Below are positions 1 to 7,028 of a stretch of DNA of 64,000 nt, piece by piece (positions within the stretch are counted from its first letter, which is position 1; each line of letters begins with the position of its first letter). The notes below the pieces were generated by a model, which did no database searches, was not told the DNA's origin, and worked only from the letters and a program-made list of their open reading frames with translations. A program made the position numbers and the translations under genes. The DNA lies in the IMG/VR virus record IMGVR_UViG_3300020178_000761, positions 1 to 64,000 of that record; one strand, 5' to 3'. The stretch is from a virus.

Positions 1-149
1 GCTGTGTTTACTGTGGTTGTTTCTCCTTCCACAATCAAGTCACCAGTAATTCTTGTGATACCTGTATTACCTGTATCTAAAATAATTTCGTTAGAGTCTG
101 ACACTCTAATTTTATAATTACCTGTTTCTAAATAAACTGTTTTTGACAT
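1..149 (-). CDS. Tail-fibre-like or structural protein, N-terminal fragment
   Basis: The window cuts this gene, so only its first 49 codons are seen. The start is ATG at 149, preceded by AAGGA about 6 bases upstream. The peptide begins MSKTVYLETGNYKIRV and then reads ITGDLIVEGETTVNT. Short 'TGDL-V-G-TTTVNT' runs of this kind are common in shaft segments of fibre and other virion proteins of marine T4-like phages, and a similar run (ITSNGNLVVGGTTTS-type) occurs in the fibre paralogue at 45171. A role in the virion is inferred from this resemblance and from the structural gene that precedes it; the precise family is not known. Confidence 0.55.
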   Translation of the reverse strand, partial: MSKTVYLETGNYKIRVSDSNEIILDTGNTGITRITGDLIVEGETTTVNT

Positions 150-160
150 CTTGTTCCTTA

Positions 161-188
161 TTTTAGGGAGTGTTGCCACTCCCTAAAA
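161..188. repeat. Inverted repeat between two structural genes
   Basis: TTTTAGGGAGT and ACTCCCTAAAA form an 11-bp perfect stem around a six-base loop. It lies in the leader of the gene starting at 149 and just after the stop of the gene ending at 199. Neither strand has a T-run directly after the stem, so it is not a clear intrinsic terminator. It could be an mRNA-processing or stability hairpin. Confidence 0.5.
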
Positions 189-198
189 AAATTACTTA

Positions 199-591
199 TT
201 ACAGTGCAGTTAACACCAACACGTTTGATGTTGAGTCATCTGATACTGCCCAAGTATATCTGTTGTTAGAAAAATCTCTACAAGTTCTGTTGTAAAGTTT
301 TTTAATTGTAACACCGTCTCCTGTGCCACCAACGTAACCTAATAGGTTCATTTCGCCATCTGCTAAAGCACCTGCATCTTTATTTACAAGTGTACAGATT
401 CCGTCAGTGCCTGAGCCGTCGTTAGCATCGTTAACTTTAAATTTGTTAACAGATCTTTGACTTAAGATTATACCTGTGTTTGATATTGCTTCTCCAGTAA
501 CTTTTACGTTAACTGTGATATTTTCTGACGCTTCGCTACCTACTTCATCAAGTACAGTTCCGAAGTATCTTTTGTTTACCGGTCTTCCCAT
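199..591 (-). CDS. Conserved virion structural protein (unknown role), 130 aa
   Basis: The start is placed at 591 (MGRPVNKRYFGTV) rather than at the longer open frame beginning at 663, because AAAAAAGGAGAAAACAA sits directly in front of this ATG while the upstream 24 codons look like leader. The product is 130 residues, rich in Gly, Asn, Thr and Val, with no membrane segment. The opening 'MGRP-NKRYFG' resembles small structural proteins of marine T4-like phages as I recall them; no enzymatic motif is visible. A late-promoter-like box (GATAAATA) lies about 90 bases upstream. A virion role is inferred. Confidence 0.6.
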   Translation of the reverse strand: MGRPVNKRYFGTVLDEVGSEASENITVNVKVTGEAISNTGIILSQRSVNKFKVNDANDGSGTDGICTLVNKDAGALADGEMNLLGYVGGTGDGVTIKKLYNRTCRDFSNNRYTWAVSDDSTSNVLVLTAL

Positions 592-681
592 TTGTTTTCT
601 CCTTTTTTGACGTTCTAGGTCTACGAGGTTGTGTCCCCATAAGTCCAGCCGAAACTGGCCCAAAACATATGTTTACAAGAG

Positions 682-689
682 TATTTATC
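682..689 (-). promoter_or_regulatory. Late promoter box GATAAATA
   Basis: On the minus strand this reads GATAAATA, one base off the T4 late consensus TATAAATA. It overlaps the 3' end of the gene at 685-957 and would drive the structural gene starting at 591, with a leader of roughly 85 bases. Confidence 0.45.
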
Positions 690-957
690 GTTTGCTGAGT
701 GATGCCAATAGCTCTACTTTTGAGAATTTTTTTGCTAGTTCTAAGGCTTGTACAAGCACTTGATTGGCTTGTTCTAAATAGTGTTCACGTTTGGTCCTGC
801 GATAATCCACTAGTATGTTGGTGTATTCATCATACATTTTATCCAATGTGCGTTCCAGTCTTTTGATGTCGTTTATGAATATGCCGTGATTGCGTTTCCA
901 CACTTGTAATCTTTCCTGATATTCTTTAAATTCTACAAGCAGTTGTTCATGTTTCAT
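685..957 (-). CDS. Small charged coiled-coil-like protein, 90 aa
   Basis: I do not recognise this gene. The 90-residue product is strongly charged and predicted by eye to be almost entirely helical, with heptad-like spacing of Leu, Ile and Val (EFKEYQERLQVWKRN, then DIKRLERTLDKMYDEY). There is no signal peptide. The ATG at 957 has no Shine-Dalgarno sequence; instead TTAAATAA lies four bases upstream, overlapping the stop codon of hemB, which suggests a leaderless late transcript. The tight position between hemB and a structural gene says little about function. Confidence 0.6.
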   Translation of the reverse strand: MKHEQLLVEFKEYQERLQVWKRNHGIFINDIKRLERTLDKMYDEYTNILVDYRRTKREHYLEQANQVLVQALELAKKFSKVELLASLSKR

Positions 958-961
958 ACAA

Positions 962-969
962 TTATTTAA
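962..969 (-). promoter_or_regulatory. Possible late promoter box (TTAAATAA), leaderless arrangement
   Basis: The minus strand reads TTTAAATAATTGTATG up to the start codon at 957. The box matches the late consensus imperfectly (core AAATA). Its distance to the ATG would put the first transcribed base at or beside the A of ATG. Confidence 0.3.
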
Positions 970-1765
970 AATGTTTTACAAGGTCTCTTGTGCCGTATGA
1001 CACCAAAAATTTTACTCCTGCTCGCTTGTAAACTTCAGCAATTTCCAGTTGATGTTGGAATGTGGGCAGTCCTCTATACTCATCAGACACTTGATATAAC
1101 CCAACAGGTTCATACATACCACACTGTATATTTGAAAACACACCCAGACTGTGCTGTGCTGGTTTTAACAAAATGTAATCTGCTTTTTGTTTTTGATAAT
1201 CATTTGCATGAGCAATCATGCTCCAATTGTTGCTGATCGGCAGTTGATAACTTCTGCCTGTGGTTGGTGTGCTGTTGGCTAGATCTCTGAATGCACTGTA
1301 AAACACACTGCGATATTTTACATAAGCCATCACAGGTTTATTGGTTTCTGTTTTTAAATTTCTTACAGTGTGATCGCCCATGTCCGAAGGAGCCAGTATG
1401 TCTGCACCTGCTGACTCTAATTTTTTACCCAAATCAATCAACAGTGCTTCACTGGTGTCTGGTTTATCCAACACTCTACAATGTCCATCTGGCAGTGTGG
1501 AACATAGACACACATCCACAATTAATTCTATATTTGGAAAACGTGTTTTAATTTTATTCACAACCTCAGCATTAAAACTCCAATCAGGAGTCCATGTTTT
1601 GGTATCAGGAGTTATAAACAACAGGAAACTGTCTACTCCAACATCAACATCTTGTTGAATTCTATCTAGTATGGTGTCTTGTGAATAACTGGAATTTTCT
1701 AAACCTAATCCAGCCGTCTTATTGCTACCAGATTGGTTCACAAAGATTGGCTGGATTAAGTCCAT
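962..1765 (-). CDS. hemB: Porphobilinogen synthase (delta-aminolevulinic acid dehydratase) homologue, shortened
   Basis: The 267-residue product follows the HemB family from end to end. HemB joins two 5-aminolevulinate molecules into porphobilinogen, the second common step of haem, sirohaem, B12 and chlorophyll synthesis, in the cytoplasm. Visible landmarks: LIQPIFV (3-9); DVCLCSTLPDGHCRVLD (84-100), with the three zinc-site cysteines at 86, 88 and 96; SAGADILAPSDM (118-129); YVKYRSVFYSAFRD (148-161), with K150 matching the first active-site lysine; YQL (173-175); YILLKPA (197-203), with K201 matching the Schiff-base lysine; and YQVSDEY (224-230). All catalytic residues I can check are kept. 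Cellular enzymes are usually about 320-340 residues; the N-terminal arm used for octamer assembly is missing and some loops are short. It starts 7 bases after the lipoprotein stop and appears co-transcribed from the sigma-70 promoter at 2005-2033. Activity is inferred, not shown. Confidence 0.88.
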   Translation of the reverse strand: MDLIQPIFVNQSGSNKTAGLGLENSSYSQDTILDRIQQDVDVGVDSFLLFITPDTKTWTPDWSFNAEVVNKIKTRFPNIELIVDVCLCSTLPDGHCRVLDKPDTSEALLIDLGKKLESAGADILAPSDMGDHTVRNLKTETNKPVMAYVKYRSVFYSAFRDLANSTPTTGRSYQLPISNNWSMIAHANDYQKQKADYILLKPAQHSLGVFSNIQCGMYEPVGLYQVSDEYRGLPTFQHQLEIAEVYKRAGVKFLVSYGTRDLVKHFK

Positions 1766-1771
1766 CGTGTT

Positions 1772-1972
1772 TTACTTCTTGTCTTTTTTAGGAAGTGCCG
1801 CACACTGTTCTGTATCTGCTGGTAAGCCAGCATTTTTGTCATAGATCCAAACGTATGAGTATGTTACTTTGTCATCACTCACTTGACATTTTTTTCCAAA
1901 TGCTACTCTTGGTTCTTTGATAGAACAAGCAGACACTAACAACATGGTTAAAAGTATCGCGATATATTTCAT
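1772..1972 (-). CDS. Small phage lipoprotein, 66 aa
   Basis: The first 15 residues are a short signal peptide (MK, then a hydrophobic stretch) ending in a lipobox V-S-A-C, so Cys16 should be lipidated and the mature 51-residue protein anchored to a membrane. The mature part has two more cysteines (QVSD region follows C29; C57 near the end) and a Lys-rich tail (PKKDKK). I do not recognise the family. Small early-expressed phage lipoproteins often act in superinfection exclusion or in the envelope, and an outer spanin is another possibility, but no lysis partner is visible nearby. GAGGAA lies upstream of the ATG, and a perfect sigma-70 promoter precedes it. It is the first gene of a unit with hemB. 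Confidence 0.75.
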   Translation of the reverse strand: MKYIAILLTMLLVSACSIKEPRVAFGKKCQVSDDKVTYSYVWIYDKNAGLPADTEQCAALPKKDKK

Positions 1973-2004
1973 TTAAGTTCCTCGTTTTAGAGTTTCCAAA
2001 GTTA

Positions 2005-2033
2005 ATTATAGCACATTTTGGTTTGGATGTCAA
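2005..2033 (-). promoter_or_regulatory. Perfect sigma-70 promoter for lipoprotein-hemB
   Basis: On the minus strand TTGACA (2033-2028) and TATAAT (2010-2005) are separated by exactly 17 bases. Both hexamers equal the bacterial housekeeping consensus. Transcription should begin near 1998 and run into the lipoprotein gene and hemB. It lies just beyond the gp23 terminator, so the unit is insulated from the late capsid transcripts. Confidence 0.88.
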
Positions 2034-2061
2034 GATTTGAAAAGGCGACAAAATTGACATA

Positions 2062-2087
2062 AAAAAAGGGGGCCGAAGCCCCCTTTA
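2062..2087 (-). terminator. Strong intrinsic terminator after gp23
   Basis: Read on the minus strand, GGGGGC-TTCG-GCCCCC forms a six-base-pair GC stem with a stable UUCG tetraloop, followed at once by seven T residues. It lies 22 bases after the gp23 stop codon and ends the capsid transcript. Confidence 0.92.
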
Positions 2088-2108
2088 GTGTATTCGTTAA
2101 CGTTAAGA

Positions 2109-3290
2109 TTAACTGAATGATGTGTTCGATACACCGATCGTTTCAACATAATCAGCCGCGTTACCTAAAGATGACGCTGTGTTGTTTAACTCTACATAAC
2201 CATATCTAGTCATGAAAGAAACAACTGGCTCAAAAGTTGATGGATCTAGAACAACACCAGAAGACATTAACGGAATGTATGGGCAATAGAATGCCGCCGC
2301 ATCTGCTTCTGATGATCCTTTGTAACCAACAAGTACATCTGTACTGTCAGCCGCATAAGTGTCAACATATACTTTCATCGCACTGTTTAAAGTTCCAACG
2401 AATTTTTGGTTAGTTGGTGCTTCAAACGTACCTTCAGTTGTTCTTGCGAACGCTGAAGTTGTAGCAGACTGAAGTACTGTTAATGCTAATGGAGATACCA
2501 CTGCAAAATTACCAGCACCACGTCTTGTGTTTTGTGCGATTTTGTTAGCCGCTCTGTTGATTAATACAGCCAAAGCCGCGTGTTCATCACCTACGAAAGT
2601 CGCAGTTCCTGATACAGCCGCTTGGTTGTATGTTCCAGATGATTGAGCACCTGCAAGTGATCTTAATGAAGTGATGATCTCTTGGTCGATTTCAGCAGTA
2701 ATTTCTTGTGCTAATGCCGCCATGATTTCAGCCTCTACATCAATACCTTGTTGTGCTTGTGCATCTTGAGCAGATTCAAATGTCCATCTTGCTTGTAACT
2801 TACGAGTTTTTGCTTCAACTGTTTGTTTCAAGATTTGGATTGACATTGCTCTACCACCAGTACCTTCTTTAGTTGCTGTTGCATCACCTTTAGCAGTTGA
2901 TAAACTACCTGAGTATGCTTGAGCAATTTTGAATGGTGATAGTGCTTCTTCACCTGCCGCCGTGTCTGTGTTGATAGCAGAAGTGTCGTTTGTTGTTTCT
3001 GCGTATCTAACTCTTAGTGTGTGGATTTGACCAACTGGGCCAGTCATTGGTTGAACTCCAACCAATTCGTTAGCGATTACAGTAGGCATAACCCTTCTGA
3101 TCACCGGTAGGATCACTCTGTTTAAAGTAGCAACGTTACCTGCAGATGTAGCACCTGCTGTCGCAGACTCTGAAAGATACTTTTTAGTATTTTCTAAAGT
3201 CGCTTCCATCACGGCTTTTTTATTGCCTGATAGACCTTCTAATAACGCACTCTTTGTGTCCTGCCAGCGAGTTTCTGTTAGTTCTGACAT
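2109..3290 (-). CDS. 23: Major capsid protein precursor (T4 gp23)
   Basis: This is the main shell protein of the head. The 393-residue product has the gp23 hallmarks NRVILPVIRRVMPTVIANE and LVGVQPMTGPVGQIHTLRVRY in its first quarter (about residues 56-95), then a long Ala/Thr/Gly-rich body. T4 gp23 is longer (521). The N-terminal part is expected to be removed by the gp21 protease, which cuts after [ILV]-x-E; LSE near residue 41 is the best-placed candidate and LLE near residue 18 another, but this is inference. GGAGAAAACAAACA precedes the ATG. Gene order gp21, gp22, gp23 is the standard one, and a strong terminator follows, in line with very high expression. Confidence 0.97.
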   Translation of the reverse strand: MSELTETRWQDTKSALLEGLSGNKKAVMEATLENTKKYLSESATAGATSAGNVATLNRVILPVIRRVMPTVIANELVGVQPMTGPVGQIHTLRVRYAETTNDTSAINTDTAAGEEALSPFKIAQAYSGSLSTAKGDATATKEGTGGRAMSIQILKQTVEAKTRKLQARWTFESAQDAQAQQGIDVEAEIMAALAQEITAEIDQEIITSLRSLAGAQSSGTYNQAAVSGTATFVGDEHAALAVLINRAANKIAQNTRRGAGNFAVVSPLALTVLQSATTSAFARTTEGTFEAPTNQKFVGTLNSAMKVYVDTYAADSTDVLVGYKGSSEADAAAFYCPYIPLMSSGVVLDPSTFEPVVSFMTRYGYVELNNTASSLGNAADYVETIGVSNTSFS

Positions 3291-3308
3291 TGTTTGTTTT
3301 CTCCTTTT

Positions 3309-4397
3309 TTAGATACCCGCCAGTCTTTTTATGTCAACTAGATTTGAGTTGAACTGACTGCCGTTTACAATGTTAATTTGTTTGTCGCCTGTTACTTCTG
3401 TGCCTTCATTTAACGCCTGTTTTTTCGCTGGAGTCCTACCGTTTAATACAGCCGGTATGTACTTTTCGAATTGCTTTCGTAAAGCACCCGTCTGTACACT
3501 CTCCAGTAAGTTGTTCATTATATCTTTTTGTTCAGAGTTCAATGGTTTTGTTAACTCATTGATCACTTTTTCTCTCTCTGCCGCTTCTTTGATTTCTGCA
3601 ATTTCTTTTTCTTTTGCTTCGATCATTTTTTGTTTCTCTTCGGCAGTCTTTTTCGCTTCTTCCGCCTGTAGTTTTGTAACATCAACTACTTTAAGAAGTT
3701 TGGCTGTTTCACTCTTTTCGTTCAAAAATGATTGTGTGTATTCTTGAGCGTAAGATTCAAACAGTCTGCGTCCAAAGTCATTTTTGCGAGCCGCATCGAT
3801 GTCTTCTTTTAATGAGTTAATCTCTTGTTTAAGAGTTTTGCCCACTATTTCTGACACTTTTTCAGCACCTTTTTTCACAAAGTTACTTCTAACTTTTTCA
3901 AAATGTGCTTTCGCTTCTCTGATAAGACGTACTTTTGTTTCAGCAACGTCTTGTTTGTCTTTTTGAAATTCTGCGATTTCTTTAGACAGAGCTTCTACCA
4001 CAAAGTCCTCAAGTTTAACAAAATTTTCTGCCATAACTTTTTGGTCTGAGTGTAGTTCAGCAATTTCGCCTTTAAGTTGTTCAAAAACGAATGACTTCAA
4101 TTTGTCCGAGTGTTCACGGATTTGAGTAGCATACTTCACTTTTTCTTCAGCAAGTGCTTTCTTGTCTTCCGCAAATTCTGACATTTCTGCTTCGATTCTT
4201 TCTGATACCATTTTGTCAACAGCGTCAGTTAAATTTGCCTTGTCGTGTTCATACTTCTCAGCAAATTCTTTACGAAGATCAGCAGTAGCCGCCAATTTGT
4301 TTTCTTCAACTTTTTGGTTCCATGCTTGTTCGATTTCTGCTCTGATCTCTTCCGAAATTGCTTGGTTTTCAAAAAGTGATTTCAGTGCTTCTAACAT
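3309..4397 (-). CDS. 22: Prohead core scaffold protein (T4 gp22)
   Basis: The 362-residue product is almost wholly helical and highly charged, dominated by Lys, Glu and Ala, with long coiled-coil stretches (for example TAEEKQKMIEAKEKEIAEI). This composition, and the position between gp21 and gp23, identify the scaffold that shapes the prohead and is digested after assembly. The C-terminal section contains NGRTPAKKQALNEG and ends in a short hydrophobic segment (DIKRLAGI). AGGAGAAATGTA precedes the start. T4 gp22 is 269 residues, so this form is long. Assignment rests on position and composition more than on sequence identity. Confidence 0.9.
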   Translation of the reverse strand: MLEALKSLFENQAISEEIRAEIEQAWNQKVEENKLAATADLRKEFAEKYEHDKANLTDAVDKMVSERIEAEMSEFAEDKKALAEEKVKYATQIREHSDKLKSFVFEQLKGEIAELHSDQKVMAENFVKLEDFVVEALSKEIAEFQKDKQDVAETKVRLIREAKAHFEKVRSNFVKKGAEKVSEIVGKTLKQEINSLKEDIDAARKNDFGRRLFESYAQEYTQSFLNEKSETAKLLKVVDVTKLQAEEAKKTAEEKQKMIEAKEKEIAEIKEAAEREKVINELTKPLNSEQKDIMNNLLESVQTGALRKQFEKYIPAVLNGRTPAKKQALNEGTEVTGDKQINIVNGSQFNSNLVDIKRLAGI

Positions 4398-4408
4398 TTA
4401 CATTTCTC

Positions 4409-5032
4409 CTATTTAGATTGGAGTTTTCCAATTATGTTTATTAGTTGTTCTTTTAGATATTTTTGTGCCTTTGTGTCCCTTGCTGTGTTAAATGCTTTCA
4501 TACCACCTCTTGTATTCATTAGATGTTCGTAGATTGGCTCAGGATATGCTCCTGGCGCCGATGGTTGAGCTACGATGTCTACAGTGATAATTTCAAAATC
4601 TGATACTTGTCCGGATCCGTCTTCTTTAACGTTACCTGAACCCCTACTAGACACACCCAGTTTAACTCCGCTTTCCAGCATTGTTTTAACCAGTTGTCCC
4701 ATAGGGGTTGGTAATATTTTTAATTTTCCGTATCCGTTCGGTCCGTCCATCCACATTTCATTTACCATGTGGCTGACACGGTCTAGGTTAATATTAAGTC
4801 CTTCTGGATGGTCGACTTCGCCTAACACTGAGTATCCACCAGTGATCTGGTCGTTAAGTGTGCTGACAGCCCTTTGGATTTCGTTAACAGGGTACACTCT
4901 CTGGTTGGCGTTTTTAACACCTCCCTGAATGCAGATTCCCTTCATGTAAAGGGATTTACCGTTGTGCTCATCCTTAGTCTCGACGACTATACCTGCTTGG
5001 TCGAAAGTCAGCGTCTCACGTAGTTGTAACAT
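4409..5032 (-). CDS. 21: Prohead core protease (T4 gp21)
   Basis: This serine protease, resident in the prohead core, cleaves scaffold and capsid precursors during maturation (peptidase family U9/S80). The 207-residue product shows the family pattern: KNANQRVYP (about 37-45), GEVDHPEG with the candidate catalytic His, then LGVSSRGSG with the candidate nucleophilic Ser, and DIVAQPSAPGA. Length is close to T4 gp21 (212). AAGGACAACGG precedes ATG at 5032. It lies 11 bases upstream of gp22, and the genes are transcribed together. Confidence 0.95.
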   Translation of the reverse strand: MLQLRETLTFDQAGIVVETKDEHNGKSLYMKGICIQGGVKNANQRVYPVNEIQRAVSTLNDQITGGYSVLGEVDHPEGLNINLDRVSHMVNEMWMDGPNGYGKLKILPTPMGQLVKTMLESGVKLGVSSRGSGNVKEDGSGQVSDFEIITVDIVAQPSAPGAYPEPIYEHLMNTRGGMKAFNTARDTKAQKYLKEQLINIIGKLQSK

Positions 5033-5056
5033 CCGTTGTCCTTATACTACCTATTA

Positions 5057-6076
5057 TTAACTGCCAATTGTTGACTTCGCAGATTTGTCGTCTTCTACGT
5101 TAGTCTTGGCCTTTGGTGCCGCAGTCAATTTTGCTTTGCCACCTGGTACATTGATGTTACCTGCATTCTCTTCTTTAGGAGCAGGTGCTTTACCACCTTT
5201 TTCCTCACCGCCTTTAGCGATGTTAGAAGCAGTTCCACCCATGTCGTTTTTACCAGCAACTGGTGATTTAGATGAATCTGAACCGTCAGTGTGTGATACA
5301 CTTACTTTGTTCACATATTCTCTAATTTCTTCACTTGCTGTTTTTGGTGCATTGCTTTTTGACTCAACTGCTGGTTGGTCACCAAGTTCAGGAGCAACTT
5401 CTACAGTTTCTCCCTCTGCATCTTGACTTACGAATGCTTCGTCTTCTTTCTCTTCGTCGCCTTCAGCGTCATCAGAGTGATCGTCGTCACCTTCGCCCTT
5501 GTCGCCCATCATTTTTTCAAATTCGGCTTTAAGGTCGTCAATTGCATCTTCTAGATCAACTACTCTGTCTTCGATTTCTTCTTCACCTTCTTCAGAGTCG
5601 TCGCCATTTTCTTCACCGTTTTCGTCACCTGCTGGCATTTCGATGTCGCCAACCATATCGTCAGTTGCGTCACCACCTGCTTCAACCGGTGCTACTTGTG
5701 ATTGTTCTACGTCTAAGAAAGATTCATCAGTTGCTTCATCATCTTTTGACTCTTCTTCTTTAGTTTCTTCTTCTTTAGAATCGTCTTTTGATGCTTCTTC
5801 TACTGCTTCATCTTCTTTTGACTCGTCTGATGCTTTTTCTTCTACTTTGTCGTCTTCTTTTTTGTCTTCTTTAGACGCTTCTGTAGTTTCTTCATCTTTT
5901 GAGTCTTTTTTTGAAGTTTCGTCTACTTCGATATCTTTAATATCATCTTCTAATAGACCTTCATAAATTGATCTTGATTTTTCCACAACGATATCATGGA
6001 ATATTTCTTCAGCCGCTGTTCTATCGTCAGCAACTAATTTTTCAAGCATTTGCTCGAATTTGCTTTTATCTGACAT
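5057..6076 (-). CDS. Highly acidic probable prohead core protein (gp67/gp68 position)
   Basis: The 339-residue product is extraordinarily acidic: residues about 45-130 are a low-complexity run of Glu, Asp, Lys and Ser, and another Asp/Glu block follows at about 150-230. Between them lies a short ordered helix, EDRVVDLEDAIDDLKAEFEKMM. The C-terminal 100 residues are Gly/Ala/Lys-rich. In T4 the small acidic core proteins gp67 and gp68 lie between gp20 and gp21, and acidic proteins fill this spot in marine relatives, so a core or scaffold role is likely. AGGAGAAAAATA precedes the ATG, and a perfect late promoter lies 42 bases further upstream. Many [ILV]-x-E sites would allow gp21 digestion. Confidence 0.7.
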   Translation of the reverse strand: MSDKSKFEQMLEKLVADDRTAAEEIFHDIVVEKSRSIYEGLLEDDIKDIEVDETSKKDSKDEETTEASKEDKKEDDKVEEKASDESKEDEAVEEASKDDSKEEETKEEESKDDEATDESFLDVEQSQVAPVEAGGDATDDMVGDIEMPAGDENGEENGDDSEEGEEEIEDRVVDLEDAIDDLKAEFEKMMGDKGEGDDDHSDDAEGDEEKEDEAFVSQDAEGETVEVAPELGDQPAVESKSNAPKTASEEIREYVNKVSVSHTDGSDSSKSPVAGKNDMGGTASNIAKGGEEKGGKAPAPKEENAGNINVPGGKAKLTAAPKAKTNVEDDKSAKSTIGS

Positions 6077-6118
6077 TATTTTTCTCCTATTAACGTTTTT
6101 GATAAGACTGTCATGTAT

Positions 6119-6126
6119 TATTTATA
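6119..6126 (-). promoter_or_regulatory. Late promoter box TATAAATA (exact)
   Basis: The minus strand reads TATAAATA, identical to the T4 late-promoter consensus recognised by gp55. It lies 42 bases ahead of the acidic core gene and would serve the head block (core protein, gp21, gp22, gp23) down to the terminator at 2062-2087. Confidence 0.75.
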
Positions 6127-6150
6127 GAACAGGACAAAAAATAGGTAGAT

Positions 6151-6171
6151 AATGGGCCGATACAACCCATT
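6151..6171 (-). terminator. Weak hairpin, possible terminator
   Basis: AATGGG and CCCATT enclose a nine-base loop. On the minus strand a six-T run follows about 10 bases after the stem. It lies between the gene ending at 6184 and the late promoter at 6119. The stem is short and the T-run distant, so termination is uncertain. Confidence 0.3.
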
Positions 6172-6183
6172 TTGACGCCGATT

Positions 6184-6771
6184 TTATAGATGATGGCGTC
6201 TTTTGAACTCTTGCACAGTGATTTCACTGTAATTTGTATATTTTTTAAGGTCTTGGGCCTCAAAAACATCAGTGCCTTCCGGTACTACTCTTATATATCT
6301 CTTCTCAGGATTCTTCTGTAATATAATGCTGGTTTGACGATTCCAGTTGCCATGATAGGTGGCCACATCTGAATTCTTTTTGTAGTTGAGTGTGTCTCCG
6401 AATATGTTGTTCAGTTTGCCCTGAGGTGTTCCTGTGAAGTCGAAACCCAACAAATACAGCAGTTGGTGTCCGTTTTTGGATGCTAACCACAGTGCTGTGG
6501 GTCCTGATGACCATCCTAGGCTGGGTTCAAAGAAGTTTAGACCTTTATACTTTTTATATGCTCTATTAGGATTGGTCCAAACAGGCATATTCAGTTGAGC
6601 ACCTGCTGTGCAGATCTCATTGATCATCTTGGCATCCACTGCCACCAGATAGTCTGGTGTAAATGTTCTGTAGACTGCGTTGCAGGCATATACTTTTCCC
6701 AATGGTTTGAGTGGCTCCAATGGAACAGGCTTACGACTGAGACCATTGCCCAATACAAAAGCAACGGACAT
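6184..6771 (-). CDS. Conserved T4-like phage protein, possible nucleotide-sugar-binding fold
   Basis: The 195-residue product opens with VAFVLGNGLSRK (3-14), which looks like a Rossmann-type first strand and phosphate-binding loop, followed by YACNAVYRTFTPDYLVAVD and, mid-protein, GWSSGPTALWLASKNG and LYLLGFDFTG. This pattern recalls DUF115/MptE-like and sialyltransferase-like folds, but I cannot confirm either. As I recall, similar proteins occupy the same place near gp20/gp21 in marine T4-like phages, which makes it a lineage-conserved gene rather than a recent arrival. Its start is three bases from the stop of the preceding gene. Function unknown. Confidence 0.65.
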   Translation of the reverse strand: MSVAFVLGNGLSRKPVPLEPLKPLGKVYACNAVYRTFTPDYLVAVDAKMINEICTAGAQLNMPVWTNPNRAYKKYKGLNFFEPSLGWSSGPTALWLASKNGHQLLYLLGFDFTGTPQGKLNNIFGDTLNYKKNSDVATYHGNWNRQTSIILQKNPEKRYIRVVPEGTDVFEAQDLKKYTNYSEITVQEFKRRHHL

Positions 6772-6774
6772 CTA

Positions 6775-7014
6775 TTATACCTCTGGTTGATTAGCGGCGC
6801 CGTACATCTGTCTCACAAATTCTAATTCTTTATGCTGTTCTTCTTTGTGAAATTCTCCGGCTTTTCTGGCTTTATTAATCTGTTTAAGAGTTAATCTTGT
6901 TTTGCGTGTGTCATCAAGATTCATAATTGATTGATCTTCTGTGGGATCATACTGTTTTTGCTCACCAGGCTGAGTGGTGATTTGATCATAATAGAATAGT
7001 TCACGCAATATCAT
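6775..7014 (-). CDS. Small conserved protein upstream of gp20 block, 79 aa
   Basis: The 79-residue product is hydrophilic, with MILRELFYYDQI at the start, DDTRKTRLTLKQINKARKA in the middle and EFVRQMYGA near the end. This layout matches small conserved proteins next to gp20 in marine T4-like phages as I recall them; their function is unknown. The ATG at 7014 has no Shine-Dalgarno sequence. The perfect late box TATAAATA ends only five bases upstream, so transcription may begin on the ATG itself. Confidence 0.7.
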   Translation of the reverse strand: MILRELFYYDQITTQPGEQKQYDPTEDQSIMNLDDTRKTRLTLKQINKARKAGEFHKEEQHKELEFVRQMYGAANQPEV

Positions 7015-7019
7015 AAAAT

Positions 7020-7027
7020 TATTTATA
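7020..7027 (-). promoter_or_regulatory. Late promoter box TATAAATA (exact), leaderless arrangement
   Basis: The minus strand reads TATAAATAATTTTATG into the start codon at 7014. With the usual T4 late spacing (start about six bases beyond the box), the transcript would begin at or next to the A of the ATG. Confidence 0.6.
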
Positions 7028-7028
7028 C

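Noticed and set aside
161-188. Intrinsic terminator
   Set aside because: The 11-bp stem is good, but no T-run follows on either strand; kept only as an inverted repeat.
5499-5966. Long open frame opposite the acidic core gene, Ser-rich
   Set aside because: It is the complement of a Glu/Asp/Ser codon repeat; low complexity, no ribosome-binding site and inside a supported gene.
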